Assembly: GCF_001280015.1 (NCBI RefSeq)
Contig: NZ_LGDV01000202.1
Span: 65,571 to 129,570 of the forward strand
DNA from: Streptomyces sp. MMG1121
GTDB taxonomy: Bacteria > Actinomycetota > Actinomycetes > Streptomycetales > Streptomycetaceae
Direction of reading: 5' to 3'
Length of the DNA stretch: 64,000 nucleotides
Positions 48,022 through 57,674 of the stretch are shown one piece after another. The translations under genes and the position numbers were made by a program. Below the pieces are notes generated by a model. It worked only from the letters and a program-made list of their open reading frames with translations, was not told where the DNA came from and did no database searches. How positions within the stretch are numbered: the first letter of the stretch is position 1; each line of letters starts with the position of its first letter.

Positions 48022-48091
48022 CGGCGCCGACGCGGTGTCCGCATGGCGGACATCGCGTGTCATCACCTGGGACGAGGAGTAGGGTGCCCGC

Positions 48092-49135
48092 ATGTCTCGC
48101 AGCATCAATCTCGCAGTGATCCCCGGTGACGGAATCGGCCAGGAGGTCGTGTCCGAGGGTCTGAAGGTCCTCTCCGCCGTGCTTCCGCAGGATGTGAAGC
48201 TGGAGACGAAGGAGTACGACTTCGGGGCCCAGCGCTACCACGCCACCGGTGAGACCCTCACCGACGCCGACCTCGACGCGCTGAAGAAGCACGACGCCAT
48301 CCTGCTCGGCGCCATCGGCGACCCGTCGGTGCCGTCCGGCGTCCTGGAGCGCGGCTTCCTGCTCAAGCTCCGCTTCGCCTTCGACCACCACGTCAACCTG
48401 CGCCCGAGCAAGCTGCTCCCCGGCGTGGCGACCCCGCTCGCCGGTCAGCCGGAGATCGACTTCGTCGTCGTCCGCGAGGGCACCGAGGGGCTGTACACCG
48501 GCAACGGCGGCACCATCCGCAAGGGCACCGCGCACGAGGTCGCCACCGAGGTCTCCGTCAACACCGCCTACGGAGTCGAGCGCGTCGTCCGCGACGCCTT
48601 CGCCCGCGCCCAGGCCCGCCCGCGCAAGAAGCTCACTCTGGTCCACAAGAACAACGTGCTGACCTTCGCCGGCCACCTGTGGACGAACGTCTTCAACCAG
48701 GTGGCCAAGGAGTTCCCCGAGGTCACCACCGACTACATCCACGTCGACGCGGCCACGATCTACCTGGTCACCGACCCGGCCCGATTCGACGTGATCGTCA
48801 CCGACAACCTCTTCGGCGACATCATCACCGACCTCGCCGCGGCCGTCTCCGGCGGCATCGGCGTGGCCGCCTCCGGCAACATCAACCCCAGCCGCGAGTT
48901 CCCGTCCATGTTCGAGCCGGTCCACGGCTCGGCCCCGGACATCGCCGGCCAGGGCAAGGCCGACCCGACCGCCACGGTCCTGTCCGTCGCCCTGCTGCTG
49001 CGCCACCTCGGCCACGACGCCGAGGCCGACCGCATCGACGCGGCCGTCACCGCGGACCTGACCGAGCGCTCCTCCCTGGGCGCCCGCAGCACCGCGCAGA
49101 TCGGCGACGCGCTCGCCGCGCGAGTAGCCGGCTGA
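48092..49135 (+). CDS. leuB: 3-isopropylmalate dehydrogenase
   Basis: This 347-residue NAD enzyme carries out the third step of leucine synthesis. It starts [20 protein letters not shown] and has the substrate-binding Arg region [22 protein letters not shown] (about residues 85-106), [11 protein letters not shown], the catalytic Tyr/Lys area and the metal-binding Asp in [24 protein letters not shown] (about 232-255), then [31 protein letters not shown] lies before the ATG. It is followed by a good terminator. Confidence 0.95.
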   Translation: MSRSINLAVIPGDGIGQEVVSEGLKVLSAVLPQDVKLETKEYDFGAQRYHATGETLTDADLDALKKHDAILLGAIGDPSVPSGVLERGFLLKLRFAFDHHVNLRPSKLLPGVATPLAGQPEIDFVVVREGTEGLYTGNGGTIRKGTAHEVATEVSVNTAYGVERVVRDAFARAQARPRKKLTLVHKNNVLTFAGHLWTNVFNQVAKEFPEVTTDYIHVDAATIYLVTDPARFDVIVTDNLFGDIITDLAAAVSGGIGVAASGNINPSREFPSMFEPVHGSAPDIAGQGKADPTATVLSVALLLRHLGHDAEADRIDAAVTADLTERSSLGARSTAQIGDALAARVAG

Positions 49136-49154
49136 CCCGGCCGCTCCACCACGA

Positions 49155-49189
49155 GAAGCCGCCGGGTCGCAAGGCCACCCGGCGGCTTC
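49155..49189 (+). terminator. Terminator after leuB
   Basis: A 13-bp perfect stem (49155-49167 with 49177-49189) with a nine-base loop, 20 bp after the stop. Confidence 0.85.
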
Positions 49190-49383
49190 CGCATGTCCCC
49201 GCCGGGTGCCACCATCAACCCTTGGGTCGCCTTCACCCCGGTTCCGTCTGCCGCAGCCTCCGCGCGATAATCGAACGCGGAGCCGCGATATGAGGGAATG
49301 CTCGGACGTCCTAGCACTGGCTGGTCGCAGTCGGCGGGCGTGAACGCGGCCCCGTCACTACAACCGGTGAAGGACAACCACTC

Positions 49384-50472
49384 ATGACGACGCCCACGAT
49401 CGAGCTCAAGCCCTCCGCCAGCCCCCTCGCCGCCGCCGAGCGTGAGGCGATCCTGGTCAATCCGGGATTCGGCCGCCACTTCACCGACCACATGGTGACG
49501 ATCAAGTGGACGGAGGGCCGCGGCTGGCACGACGGCCAGCTCGTTCCGTACGCGCCGATCCCGCTCGACCCGGCGACCAACGTCCTGCACTACGCCCAGG
49601 AGATCTTCGAGGGCCTGAAGGCCTACCGCCAGCCCGACGGCACGGTCGCCACCTTCCGCCCGGACCAGAACGCCAAGCGCTTCCAGCGCTCCGCCAAGCG
49701 GCTCGCCATGCCCGAGCTGCCGGTCGAGACGTTCATCGAGGCCTGTGACCTCCTGGTCCAGCAGGACAAGGACTGGGTGCCCGCGCACGGTGGCGAGGAG
49801 TCCCTCTACCTGCGCCCGTTCATGATCGCCACTGAGGTCGGGCTGGGCGTCAAGCCCGCCAACGAGTACCTGTTCATCGTCATCGCGTCCCCGGCCGGCG
49901 CGTACTTCCCGGGCGGCGTGAGGCCGGTGTCGATCTGGGTCTCCGAGGACCGCGTCCGCGCCGTCCCCGGTGGCATGGGCGACGCCAAGACCGGCGGCAA
50001 CTACGCCGCCTCCCTGCTCGCCCAGGCCGAGGCCGCCGCCAAGGGCTGCGACCAGGTCTGCTACCTCGACGCGGTCGAGCACCAGTGGGTCGAGGAGCTC
50101 GGGGGCATGAACCTGTACTTCGTGTACGGCGACAGGATCGTCACGCCGGCCCTGACCGGCTCCATCCTGGAGGGCGTCACCCGTGACTCCCTGCTGGCCG
50201 TCGCCCGCGACCTCGGCTACACGTCCGAGGAGGGCCGCGTCTCGATCGAGCAGTGGCAGCGCGACTCCGCGAACGGCACCCTCACCGAGGTCTTCGCCTG
50301 CGGCACCGCGGCCGTGATCACCCCGGTCGGCACGGTCAAGCGGGACGGTGTCGAGTGGCAGCAGTCCGGCGGAGAGCCCGGCGAGGTCACCCTCCGCCTG
50401 CGCCAGGCCCTCCTCGACCTCCAGCGCGGGACGCTGGAGGACAAGCACGGCTGGATGCACGAGATCGGCTAA
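49384..50472 (+). CDS. ilvE: Branched-chain amino acid aminotransferase
   Basis: This 362-residue class IV PLP aminotransferase does the last step of Leu/Ile/Val synthesis. It has [13 protein letters not shown] (about residues 70-82), [12 protein letters not shown], the PLP lysine in [19 protein letters not shown] (near 202), [14 protein letters not shown], and [11 protein letters not shown] (about 308-318). AAGGACAACCACTC precedes the ATG. The upstream ~195 bp contains CGATAAT near 49264 as a possible -10 box but no clear attenuator. Its stop overlaps the stop of the convergent permease gene. Confidence 0.95.
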   Translation: MTTPTIELKPSASPLAAAEREAILVNPGFGRHFTDHMVTIKWTEGRGWHDGQLVPYAPIPLDPATNVLHYAQEIFEGLKAYRQPDGTVATFRPDQNAKRFQRSAKRLAMPELPVETFIEACDLLVQQDKDWVPAHGGEESLYLRPFMIATEVGLGVKPANEYLFIVIASPAGAYFPGGVRPVSIWVSEDRVRAVPGGMGDAKTGGNYAASLLAQAEAAAKGCDQVCYLDAVEHQWVEELGGMNLYFVYGDRIVTPALTGSILEGVTRDSLLAVARDLGYTSEEGRVSIEQWQRDSANGTLTEVFACGTAAVITPVGTVKRDGVEWQQSGGEPGEVTLRLRQALLDLQRGTLEDKHGWMHEIG

Positions 50473-51917
50473 CGGTCGGCGGACAGACTCAGGGCCGCCT
50501 CGGACTCGTCGTCGAGTTCCGCGGCGGCCCCCTTGCGTTCCGCACCGGACGTCAGCAGCAGGTACACCAGCCCCCCGACCGCACCCGACAGCAGGAAGCT
50601 GCAGTCCACGCCGCCGGTCAGATGCAGCAGCGGGCCCTGGTACGACGGCAGGGACACCGCCAGCAGACCCACCAGCGCGCCGGACGCCCAGGAGGCGGTC
50701 GCCCGCACGTTCCAGCCCGCCCGGTACCAGTAGATCCCGCCCCGTGAACGGCGGTTGAAGACCTGAAGGGCGTCGGCGTCGTACACACCGCGGCAGCGGA
50801 CGAAGCCGATGAGGGTGATGACGGCCCACGGAGTGCCGATCGCGGTGAGCAGCAGCACGAAGGACGTCATCGCGGACTGCGCGTTCCAGGCGTAGTGGCC
50901 GACGAAGACACAGGCGGTGGCGACGATGGCCACCGTGTAGGTGGCCCGCGCCCGTGAGGCCTTGGGCAGGATCGCGTCCAGGTCGAGGCCCATGGAGTAC
51001 AGCATCAGACCCGCGTTGCCGACCGAGCCCGCGGAGGCGGACAGCAGCAGCGGGATCAGGTACCAGCCGGGGGAGGCCCCCACCAGCGGGCCCGCGTACT
51101 CGGTGGCCGCGTGGGCCGCGTACGCCGTGAAGGTGCCGAACAGCTGCGGCACCAGCAGGCCGAGGACCAGGCCCAGCCAGGTGGAGTGCAGCACCCGGCG
51201 GCTGGAGTGCCGGGACGGCGACATGTAGCGGGTGTAGTCGCCGAGGAGCGTGATGAAGGCGATGGGGCCGGACAGGCCCGCCGCCACGGCCGCCAGGAAC
51301 CAGGTCGGCCAGAAGGAGCCCAGCAGATAGCCGCCCGCGCCCGGCAGCGCGGAGGTGGTGAAGTGCGGCGCGTAGGCGAGGACACCGAGTGCCAGCAGGG
51401 CCGTCATGCCGATCGCCAGGACCCGGGACATGGCGAGCAGCACCCGGTAGCCGTAGACCGCACCCGCGACCGTGGCCGCCGCGAGGACCGCGTAGACGAC
51501 GGCGTACGACACGCCGTCCGCGGGCAGCCCGAACAGCCGGCCGAGCACGCCGATCATCACGTCACCGCCGATCCACACGGTCAGTGCCGTGTAGCCGAGG
51601 GCGAGGAGCAGGCCGACGACCGAGCCGACCAGCCGGCCCCGGACGCCGAACTGGGCGCCGGAGGAGGTGGACAGGTTGGTCGCGGTGCGCAGGGAGACCA
51701 GCGCGAGCGGCGCCGTGAACAGGGTGCCGATCACCGTGCCCGCCACGATCGCGCTCACCGACGACCACCAGCCGAGCCCGAAGGACGGCGGTAGCCAGCC
51801 GAAGATGATCACTCCGAGGCAGAGGTTGGAGCCGAGCAGGATCGATACGAGGTCGCGCGGACCGCTGGTCCGCTCCTCTTCCGGGATCGTGTCGACTCCG
51901 CGCTGTTCTATCGGCAT
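50469..51917 (-). CDS. NCS1-family purine/cytosine permease (CodB-like)
   Basis: This 482-residue protein has about 12 membrane helices and resembles nucleobase:cation symporters: [21 protein letters not shown] (about 23-43), [23 protein letters not shown] (about 83-105), [14 protein letters not shown] (about 219-232) and [13 protein letters not shown]. Such carriers take up cytosine, purines, allantoin or hydantoins. AAGGAG lies ten bases before ATG 51917; the longer in-frame start at 52001 has no such site. It is divergent from the urease-like operon and shares a promoter region with two copies of a TTTAGAG motif. It overlaps ilvE by four bases at its end. Confidence 0.85.
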   Translation of the reverse strand: MPIEQRGVDTIPEEERTSGPRDLVSILLGSNLCLGVIIFGWLPPSFGLGWWSSVSAIVAGTVIGTLFTAPLALVSLRTATNLSTSSGAQFGVRGRLVGSVVGLLLALGYTALTVWIGGDVMIGVLGRLFGLPADGVSYAVVYAVLAAATVAGAVYGYRVLLAMSRVLAIGMTALLALGVLAYAPHFTTSALPGAGGYLLGSFWPTWFLAAVAAGLSGPIAFITLLGDYTRYMSPSRHSSRRVLHSTWLGLVLGLLVPQLFGTFTAYAAHAATEYAGPLVGASPGWYLIPLLLSASAGSVGNAGLMLYSMGLDLDAILPKASRARATYTVAIVATACVFVGHYAWNAQSAMTSFVLLLTAIGTPWAVITLIGFVRCRGVYDADALQVFNRRSRGGIYWYRAGWNVRATASWASGALVGLLAVSLPSYQGPLLHLTGGVDCSFLLSGAVGGLVYLLLTSGAERKGAAAELDDESEAALSLSADR

Positions 51918-51947
51918 GGCTGGTCTCCTTCGACGGCCACCGTGAAA

Positions 51948-52036
51948 TTTAGAGCGACGTTCAATGTGGGTGACCCGATTCCGGATGTCAATGTTTCCCA
52001 TCCGTGAATTTAAGGTTTAGAGTGGCGTTCTAATGT
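51948..52036. promoter_or_regulatory. Two direct operator-like repeats between permease and urease-like operon
   Basis: TTTAGAGCGACGTTCAATGT (51948-51967) and TTTAGAGTGGCGTTCTAATG (52016-52035) are near-identical, and each contains a TTAGA ... TCTAA-like inverted repeat with a seven-base spacer (perfect in the second). One lies near each divergent start. They are good candidates for a shared regulator, possibly the TetR protein at the end of the operon. Confidence 0.6.
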
Positions 52037-52061
52037 TAGGAAGGCAAGGAGGTGTCGGGAC

Positions 52062-52769
52062 GTGAGACTGACCCCTACGGAGCGTGACCGCCTGCTGCTG
52101 TTCGGCGCCGCCGAGCTGGCTCGGGCCCGGCGGGCGCGTGGGCTCCGGCTGAACGTGCCCGAGGCGACGGCGTTGATCGCGGACACGGTCTGCGAGGCGG
52201 CCCGGGACGGCAGGCGGCTGGCCGAGGCCATCGAGGCGGCCCGCTCGGTGCTCGGCCCCGACGACGTCCTGCCGGGTGTCGCGGACGTCGTCACCGAGGT
52301 GATGGTCGAGGCCGTCTTCGACGACGGCTCGCGTCTCGCGGTGGTCTCCGAGCCGATCGGCGGCGGGCTGGGCAGCCGGGCGCCGGGCGCGCTGCTGCCC
52401 GGACCCGAGCACGCCGACCCCGAGCCGGTGGTCCGGCTCACGGTCACCAACACCGCGACCGTGCCGGTCTCGGTCACCTCCCACTTCCACTTCTTCGAGG
52501 CCAACCCGCGGCTGGACTTCGTGCGCGAGCGGGCCTACGGCATGCGGCTCGCCGTGCCCGCCGGTTCCTCGGTCCGGTTCGGGCCGGGCGAGAGCGAGCA
52601 GGTCGGGCTCGTGCCGATCGGCGGCGAGCGGGTCGCGATCGGCTTCGCCGGGCTGGTCGACGGGCCGCTGGACGCGCCCGGTGCCAGGCGGGAGGCCCTG
52701 CGCCGGGCCGCGGCCTGCGGATATCTCGGCGCCACGGACGCCACGCCGGAAGGAGGCGAGGAGCGATGA
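52062..52769 (+). CDS. Fused urease gamma-beta subunit-like protein (UreA-UreB)
   Basis: This 235-residue protein fuses both small urease subunits. Residues about 1-100 match UreA (MRLTPTERDRLLLFGAAELA, RGLRLNVPEATALIADTVCEAARDG), and about 125-210 match UreB (VRLTVTNTATVPVSVTSHFHFFEANPRLDF, GMRLAVPAGSSVRFGPGE). Fusions of this kind are known in Helicobacter and some actinobacteria. GTG start with CAAGGAGG nine bases upstream. Its TGA overlaps the ureC-like ATG. Because the partner UreC is atypical, hydrolysis of urea itself is uncertain. Confidence 0.88.
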   Translation: MRLTPTERDRLLLFGAAELARARRARGLRLNVPEATALIADTVCEAARDGRRLAEAIEAARSVLGPDDVLPGVADVVTEVMVEAVFDDGSRLAVVSEPIGGGLGSRAPGALLPGPEHADPEPVVRLTVTNTATVPVSVTSHFHFFEANPRLDFVRERAYGMRLAVPAGSSVRFGPGESEQVGLVPIGGERVAIGFAGLVDGPLDAPGARREALRRAAACGYLGATDATPEGGEER

Positions 52770-54490
52770 GCCGCTCGAAAGGACGCGAGGTGAGCCGGTC
52801 GGTCCACGTCGACCCGCACGCCTACGCCGCCACCCACGGTCCCCGCGCCGGTGACCGCATCCGCCTCGGCGACTCCGGGCTGACCGTCCGGGTCGAGTCC
52901 GACTCCCAGCGCTACGGCGACGAGTTCCTGGCCGGCTTCGGCAAGACCGCCCGCGACGGACTGCACCTGAAGGCCGCCGCCGTCCGCGAGACCTGTGACG
53001 TCGTCATCAGCAACGTCGTGGTCATCGACGCGGCGCAGGGCATCCGGAAGGTGTCCATCGGCATCCGCGAGGGGCGGATCTGCGCCGTCGGCCGGGCCGG
53101 CAACCCGGACACCCTCGACGGCGTCGACGTCGTCGTCGGCACCGGTACCTCGATCGTGTCCGGCGAGGGGCTGATCGCCACCGCGGGTGCCGTCGACACC
53201 CATGTGCACCTGCTGTCGCCGCGCATCATGGAGGCCTCGCTGGCGAGCGGGGTCACGACCATCATCGGGCAGGAGTTCGGCCCGGTGTGGGGTGTGGGTG
53301 TCAACTCGCCGTGGGCGCTCAAGCACGCCTTCAACGCCTTCGACGCCTGGCCGGTCAACATCGGCTTCCTGGGCCGGGGTTCGTCGTCCTCGGACGCGCC
53401 GCTGATCGAGGCGCTGGCCGAGGGGGGCGCCTCGGGTTTCAAGGTGCACGAGGACATGGGCGCGCACACCCGGGCGCTGGACACGGCCCTGCGGGTCGCC
53501 GAGGAGCACGACGTCCAGGTCGCCCTGCACAGCGACGGGCTGAACGAGTGCCTGTCGGTCGAGGACACCCTCAAGGTGCTGGAGGGCCGGACCATCCACG
53601 CCTTCCACATCGAGGGCTGCGGCGGCGGGCACGTGCCAAACGTGCTGAAGATGGCCGGCGTCCCGAACGTCATCGGTTCCTCGACCAACCCGACCCTGCC
53701 CTTCGGCCGGGACGCGGTCGCCGAGCACTACGGCATGATCGTCTCCGTCCACGACCTCAAGCCCGACCTGCCCGGCGACGCGGCCATGGCCCGCGACCGG
53801 ATCCGGGCGGGCACGATGGGCGCCGAGGACGTGCTGCACGACCTGGGCGCGATCGGCATCACCTCCTCCGACGCCCAGGGCATGGGCCGGGCCGGCGAGA
53901 CCGTGCGCCGCACCTTCGCCATGGCCGGCAAGATGAAGGCCGAGCTCGGCCCGCTGGAGGGCGACGGCGAGGACGACGACAACGCCCGCGTCCTGCGCTA
54001 CATGGCCAAGCTGACCATCAACCCGGCCATCGCGCACGGCCTCTCCCACGAGGTCGGCTCCATCGAGACCGGCAAACTCGCCGACATCGTGCTCTGGCGC
54101 CCCGAGTACTTCGGCGCCAAGCCGCAGCTCGTCCTCAAGTCCGGCTTCCCGGCCTACGGCGTCGTCGGCGACCCCAACGCCGCCACCGATACCTGCGAAC
54201 CCCTCGTCCTGGGGCCCCAGTTCGGCTCGTACGGCGCCACGCCCGCCGACATCTCCGTCGCGTTCGTCGCCCAGGCGGCCGTGGACCAGGGGAGTGACGC
54301 GATGCCCACGCGCCGGCGCCGGGTCGCCGTGCGCGGCACCCGGGGCATCGGCCCCGCCGACCTCCGGCTGAACGCCCGTACCGGAGCGGTCGACGTCGAC
54401 CAGCGCACCGGCCTGGTCACCCTCGACGGCGACCCGCTGCGCTCCGAACCCGCCGACTCCGTCTCCCTCAACCGCCTGTACTTCCTGTAA
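52766..54490 (+). CDS. ureC: Urease alpha subunit-like amidohydrolase with altered active-site flap
   Basis: This 574-residue protein aligns over the full length of UreC. The nickel ligands are all present: His146/His148 (DTHVHLL), the lysine to be carbamylated Lys226 (GFKVHED), His255 (ALHSDGLNE), His281 (FHIEGCGGGH) and Asp369 (SSDAQGMGR). The mobile flap, normally MVCHHL with a conserved cysteine, reads IVSVHDL at 325-331: the catalytic histidine position (His329) is kept, but the cysteine is Val and the next His is Asp. The segment after the N-terminal RIRLGDSG is also divergent. No ureD/E/F/G genes are nearby. A second, non-canonical urease or an enzyme for another ureido compound is likely. 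Confidence 0.85.
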   Translation: MSRSKGREVSRSVHVDPHAYAATHGPRAGDRIRLGDSGLTVRVESDSQRYGDEFLAGFGKTARDGLHLKAAAVRETCDVVISNVVVIDAAQGIRKVSIGIREGRICAVGRAGNPDTLDGVDVVVGTGTSIVSGEGLIATAGAVDTHVHLLSPRIMEASLASGVTTIIGQEFGPVWGVGVNSPWALKHAFNAFDAWPVNIGFLGRGSSSSDAPLIEALAEGGASGFKVHEDMGAHTRALDTALRVAEEHDVQVALHSDGLNECLSVEDTLKVLEGRTIHAFHIEGCGGGHVPNVLKMAGVPNVIGSSTNPTLPFGRDAVAEHYGMIVSVHDLKPDLPGDAAMARDRIRAGTMGAEDVLHDLGAIGITSSDAQGMGRAGETVRRTFAMAGKMKAELGPLEGDGEDDDNARVLRYMAKLTINPAIAHGLSHEVGSIETGKLADIVLWRPEYFGAKPQLVLKSGFPAYGVVGDPNAATDTCEPLVLGPQFGSYGATPADISVAFVAQAAVDQGSDAMPTRRRRVAVRGTRGIGPADLRLNARTGAVDVDQRTGLVTLDGDPLRSEPADSVSLNRLYFL

Positions 54491-54499
54491 GGATCACCC

Positions 54500-55537
54500 A
54501 TGTCTGCTGCCGCCGACGGCTTCCGCATGCCCGCCGAGTGGACCCCGCACGAGCGCACCTGGATGGCGTGGCCGGGCCCCAACCCCACCTTCGACGACCC
54601 CGAGGACCTGGCCGCCTCGCGCGCCGCCTGGGCCTCGGTCGCCCGCGCCGTGCGCCGCTTCGAGCCCGTGACCGTGGTCTGCGGCCCCGGCCAGTCCGCC
54701 GAGGCGCAGGCGCTGCTCGGCCCGGACGTCGACACGGTCGAGCGTGAGCTCGACGACGCCTGGATGCGGGACATCGGCCCCACCTTCCTCACCAACGGCA
54801 AGGGCGAACTGGCCGCCGTGGACTGGACGTTCAACGGCTGGGGTGCCCAGGACTGGGCCCGCTGGGAGCACGACTCGAAGATCGCCGCGTACGTCTGCGA
54901 CCTCGCGGGTGCGAAGACGTACGCCTCGAAGCTGGTCAACGAGGGCGGCGCCATCCACGTGGACGGCGAGGGCACCGTGCTGCTCACCGAGACCGTGCAG
55001 CTCGGCCCCGAGCGCAACCCGCAGTGGACCAGGGCGGAGGTCGAGGCCGAGATCCACGCCCACCTCGGCACCGAAAAGGCGATCTGGCTGCCGCGCGGCC
55101 TGACCGGCGACTACCCGCCCTACGGCTTCGGCACCCTCGGCCACGTCGACATCGTCGCCGCCTTCGCCCGGCCCGGCGTGGTCGTCGCCCACCACCAGCC
55201 GGACCCGGCCCACCCCGACTTCGAGGTCACCAAGGAGGTCATCGGTCTCCTGAAGTCGGCGACCGACGCGCGCGGCCGCGCCCTGGAGGTCGTGGAGGTG
55301 CCCGCGCCGACCGTGCTGGAGGCCGACGGCCACTGGGCCGACTACTCCTACATCAACCACTACCTCTGCAACGGCGGCGTCGTGCTGTGCGGCTTCGACG
55401 ACCCGCGCGACGAGATCGCCGCCGGGATCTTCCGCCGCCTGTTCCCCGAGCGGACGGTCACCCTGGTGGACGCGCGTACGATCTTTGCGGGTGGGGGCGG
55501 CATCCACTGCATCACCCAGCAGCAGCCGAAGGTCTGA
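54500..55537 (+). CDS. Agmatine deiminase family protein
   Basis: This 345-residue member of the guanidino-group-modifying superfamily has the usual motifs: MPAEWTPHERTWMAWPGP at the start, DDAWMRDIGPTFL (about residues 86-98), NEGGAIHVDGEGTVL (about 148-162), LGHVDIVAAF (His about 215) and the nucleophile Cys in GGGGIHCITQQQP (near 337). Agmatine deiminase converts agmatine to N-carbamoylputrescine and ammonia. It follows the UreC-like gene by nine bases and is clearly in the same operon. Other guanidino substrates are possible. Confidence 0.9.
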   Translation: MSAAADGFRMPAEWTPHERTWMAWPGPNPTFDDPEDLAASRAAWASVARAVRRFEPVTVVCGPGQSAEAQALLGPDVDTVERELDDAWMRDIGPTFLTNGKGELAAVDWTFNGWGAQDWARWEHDSKIAAYVCDLAGAKTYASKLVNEGGAIHVDGEGTVLLTETVQLGPERNPQWTRAEVEAEIHAHLGTEKAIWLPRGLTGDYPPYGFGTLGHVDIVAAFARPGVVVAHHQPDPAHPDFEVTKEVIGLLKSATDARGRALEVVEVPAPTVLEADGHWADYSYINHYLCNGGVVLCGFDDPRDEIAAGIFRRLFPERTVTLVDARTIFAGGGGIHCITQQQPKV

Positions 55538-55556
55538 GCATGTAGGAGAGTCACAG

Positions 55557-56162
55557 ATGGCCGGTGCGGCACGGACGCGGAAGAACGCGCCGCCGCGCGA
55601 GGAGGTCCTCGCCGTCGCCATGGACATGATCGCCGAGCGCGGTCTGGAGAAGCTCACCATGGCGGCGCTCGGCCGCGAGGTCGGGATGAGCAGCGGACAT
55701 CTGCTCTACTACTTCCGCTCCAAGGACGAGCTGCTGCTCCAGGCCCTGGAGTGGAGCGAGGGCCGCCTCGGCACCGAGCGCGGCCGCCTGCTCACCCGGC
55801 CCGGAACCGCACGCGAGCGCCTGTCCGCCTATGTCGACCTGTACGTCCCCGACGGGCACCGCGATCCGCACTGGACCCTGTGGCTGGAGGTCTGGAACCG
55901 CTCGCAGAACGCCGACGACGACGCGCGTGTCCGGCAGGCGGCCATCGAGGGCGCCTGGCATCGCGACCTGGTCGCGCTGATCGCCGAGGGCATCTCGCGG
56001 GGGGAGTTCCGACGGGTGGACGCGGACCGGTTCGCCGCACGGTTGCGTGCGCTGCTCGACGGGTTCTCCATCCACGTGGCGATCGGACTGAGAGGCACCG
56101 ATCGGGAGCAAGTACTCGCGCACGTACGGGAGTTCATCGCGGACACCCTGCTGACTCCGTAG
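55557..56162 (+). CDS. TetR-family regulator of the urease-like/agmatine deiminase operon
   Basis: This 201-residue protein has TetR HTH VLAVAMDMIAERGLEKLTMAALGREVGMSSGHLLYYF (split: about residues 17-53). The C-terminal domain resembles the BetI/TetR_C_6 type (WLEVWNRSQNADDDARVRQ). It is 19 bp after the deiminase and begins the run toward the MHS transporter, so it may sense a substrate of the cluster. AGGAGAG precedes the ATG. Confidence 0.85.
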   Translation: MAGAARTRKNAPPREEVLAVAMDMIAERGLEKLTMAALGREVGMSSGHLLYYFRSKDELLLQALEWSEGRLGTERGRLLTRPGTARERLSAYVDLYVPDGHRDPHWTLWLEVWNRSQNADDDARVRQAAIEGAWHRDLVALIAEGISRGEFRRVDADRFAARLRALLDGFSIHVAIGLRGTDREQVLAHVREFIADTLLTP

Positions 56163-56214
56163 CGTTCGTCAGGTAAAGGAATCGTTCACTCCGTCGCCGG
56201 GCAGGTAACGGCGC

Positions 56215-57525
56215 ATGGGACGACAACACTGGAAGAAGATCTGGGTCGGCTCGGCGGGCAACATGGTCGAGTGGTTCGACTGGTTCGTGTACGCGAGCTT
56301 CGCCACCTACTTCGCGGGCGCGTTCTTCCCGAGCGGCAATCCCACCGCCCAGCTCATGAACACCGCGGGCATCTTCGCCGTCGGCTTCTTCATGCGTCCC
56401 GTGGGCGGCTGGCTGCTGGGCCGGGTCGGTGACCGCAAAGGCCGTAAGGCGGCACTGACACTGACCGTCACGCTCATGTCGGCCTCGGCCGTGCTGATCG
56501 CCGTGGCCCCGACCTACGCCGTCGCCGGCTACGGCGGCGCGTTCGTCCTGCTCGTCGCCCGCCTGCTGCAGGGACTGTCGGTCGGCGGCGAGTACGCGGC
56601 CAGCGCCACCTATCTGACGGAGGCCTCGGCCCCGGAGAACCGCGGCTTCGCCTCCAGCTTCCAGTACGTCTCCATGACCGCGGGCCAGATCGTCGGCCTC
56701 GGGCTGCAGATCATCCTCCAGCGCACCATGTCCGACAGCGCGCTGCACAGTTACGGCTGGCGCATCCCGTTCGTCGTCGGCGCGCTCGGCGCGGCGGTCA
56801 TCTTCTATCTGCGCCGCAACATGCTGGAGACCGAGGTGTACGAGGAGGACGACTCGCACGCCGGGGAGCGCGGCACGCTGCGCGCCCTGTGGCAGCACAA
56901 GCGGGAGGCGTTCCTGGTCATCGCCCTGACCATGGGCGGCACGGTGGCCTACTACACGTACACCACGTATCTGACCAAGTACCTGTCCAACTCGGCCGGG
57001 CTGTCCAAGCAGACGGCCACGCTCGTCTCCTTCACCGCGCTGATCGTCTTCGCCGCCCTCCAGCCGCTCGCGGGCCGCCTCTCCGACCGGATCGGCCGCC
57101 GCCCGCTGCTGATCACGTTCGCCGTCGGCTCCACCTTCCTCACCGTGCCGATCATGACCCTGCTGCGACACGCCGACGGCTACTGGTCGGCCCTCGGCCT
57201 CGCCCTGCTCGCGCTGATCGTCGTCACCGGCTACACCTCGATCAACGCCTGCGTGAAGGCCGAGCTGTTCCCGACCGGCATTCGCGCCCTCGGCGTGGCC
57301 CTGCCGTACGCCATCGCCAATGCCCTGTTCGGCGGTACGGCGGAATACGTCGCGCTGTGGTTCAAGAACGCCGGCATCGAGTCCGGCTTCTCCTGGTACG
57401 TGGCCGGCTGCGCCGCCGTATCCCTGGTGGTGTACGCCACCATGCGCGAGACGAAGGATCTGGACCTGGCCCGGGTGAAGGCCGCCGCCGGGTCCGGGGA
57501 GTCCAATCTGACGACCGCATCCTGA
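56215..57525 (+). CDS. MFS transporter of the metabolite:H+ symporter (MHS) family
   Basis: This 436-residue protein has 12 membrane helices and MHS hallmarks: VGSAGNMVEWFDWFVYASFA (about residues 11-30), FMRPVGGWLLGRVGDRKGRKAAL (about 61-83), RLLQGLSVGGEYAASATYLTE (about 119-139) and RLSDRIGRRPLL. Relatives move proline/betaine, citrate, alpha-ketoglutarate or shikimate. It is 52 bp after the TetR gene and in the same direction, so it may import the substrate of the enzymes upstream. It lacks the long C-terminal coiled coil of ProP. Confidence 0.85.
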   Translation: MGRQHWKKIWVGSAGNMVEWFDWFVYASFATYFAGAFFPSGNPTAQLMNTAGIFAVGFFMRPVGGWLLGRVGDRKGRKAALTLTVTLMSASAVLIAVAPTYAVAGYGGAFVLLVARLLQGLSVGGEYAASATYLTEASAPENRGFASSFQYVSMTAGQIVGLGLQIILQRTMSDSALHSYGWRIPFVVGALGAAVIFYLRRNMLETEVYEEDDSHAGERGTLRALWQHKREAFLVIALTMGGTVAYYTYTTYLTKYLSNSAGLSKQTATLVSFTALIVFAALQPLAGRLSDRIGRRPLLITFAVGSTFLTVPIMTLLRHADGYWSALGLALLALIVVTGYTSINACVKAELFPTGIRALGVALPYAIANALFGGTAEYVALWFKNAGIESGFSWYVAGCAAVSLVVYATMRETKDLDLARVKAAAGSGESNLTTAS

Positions 57526-57568
57526 GACGGACGGTGAGCCGGGGGCGGGGCTGTGCCAGACTTCCCCC

Positions 57569-57619
57569 GTGCTCTCGTTCGCCATGATTATGGGCAGCAG
57601 GCGCGCCGGTCCGCAGTGA
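57569..57619 (+). CDS. Possible cimA leader peptide
   Basis: A 16-residue ORF (GTG at 57569, or ATG 57584 for the last 11 codons) reads MLSFAMIMGSRRAGPQ and ends 56 bases before a T-run terminator. It has one Leu and one Ile and three Met, so regulation by branched-chain amino acid supply is less obvious than for ilvB. No strong ribosome site. It is weak as a peptide, but its position fits an attenuator. Confidence 0.3.
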   Translation: MLSFAMIMGSRRAGPQ

Positions 57620-57674
57620 CCACCTCGTACGACCAGGTGCGGGTGGCCACCGTCGTCCTCGACCCGCGCGCAGA

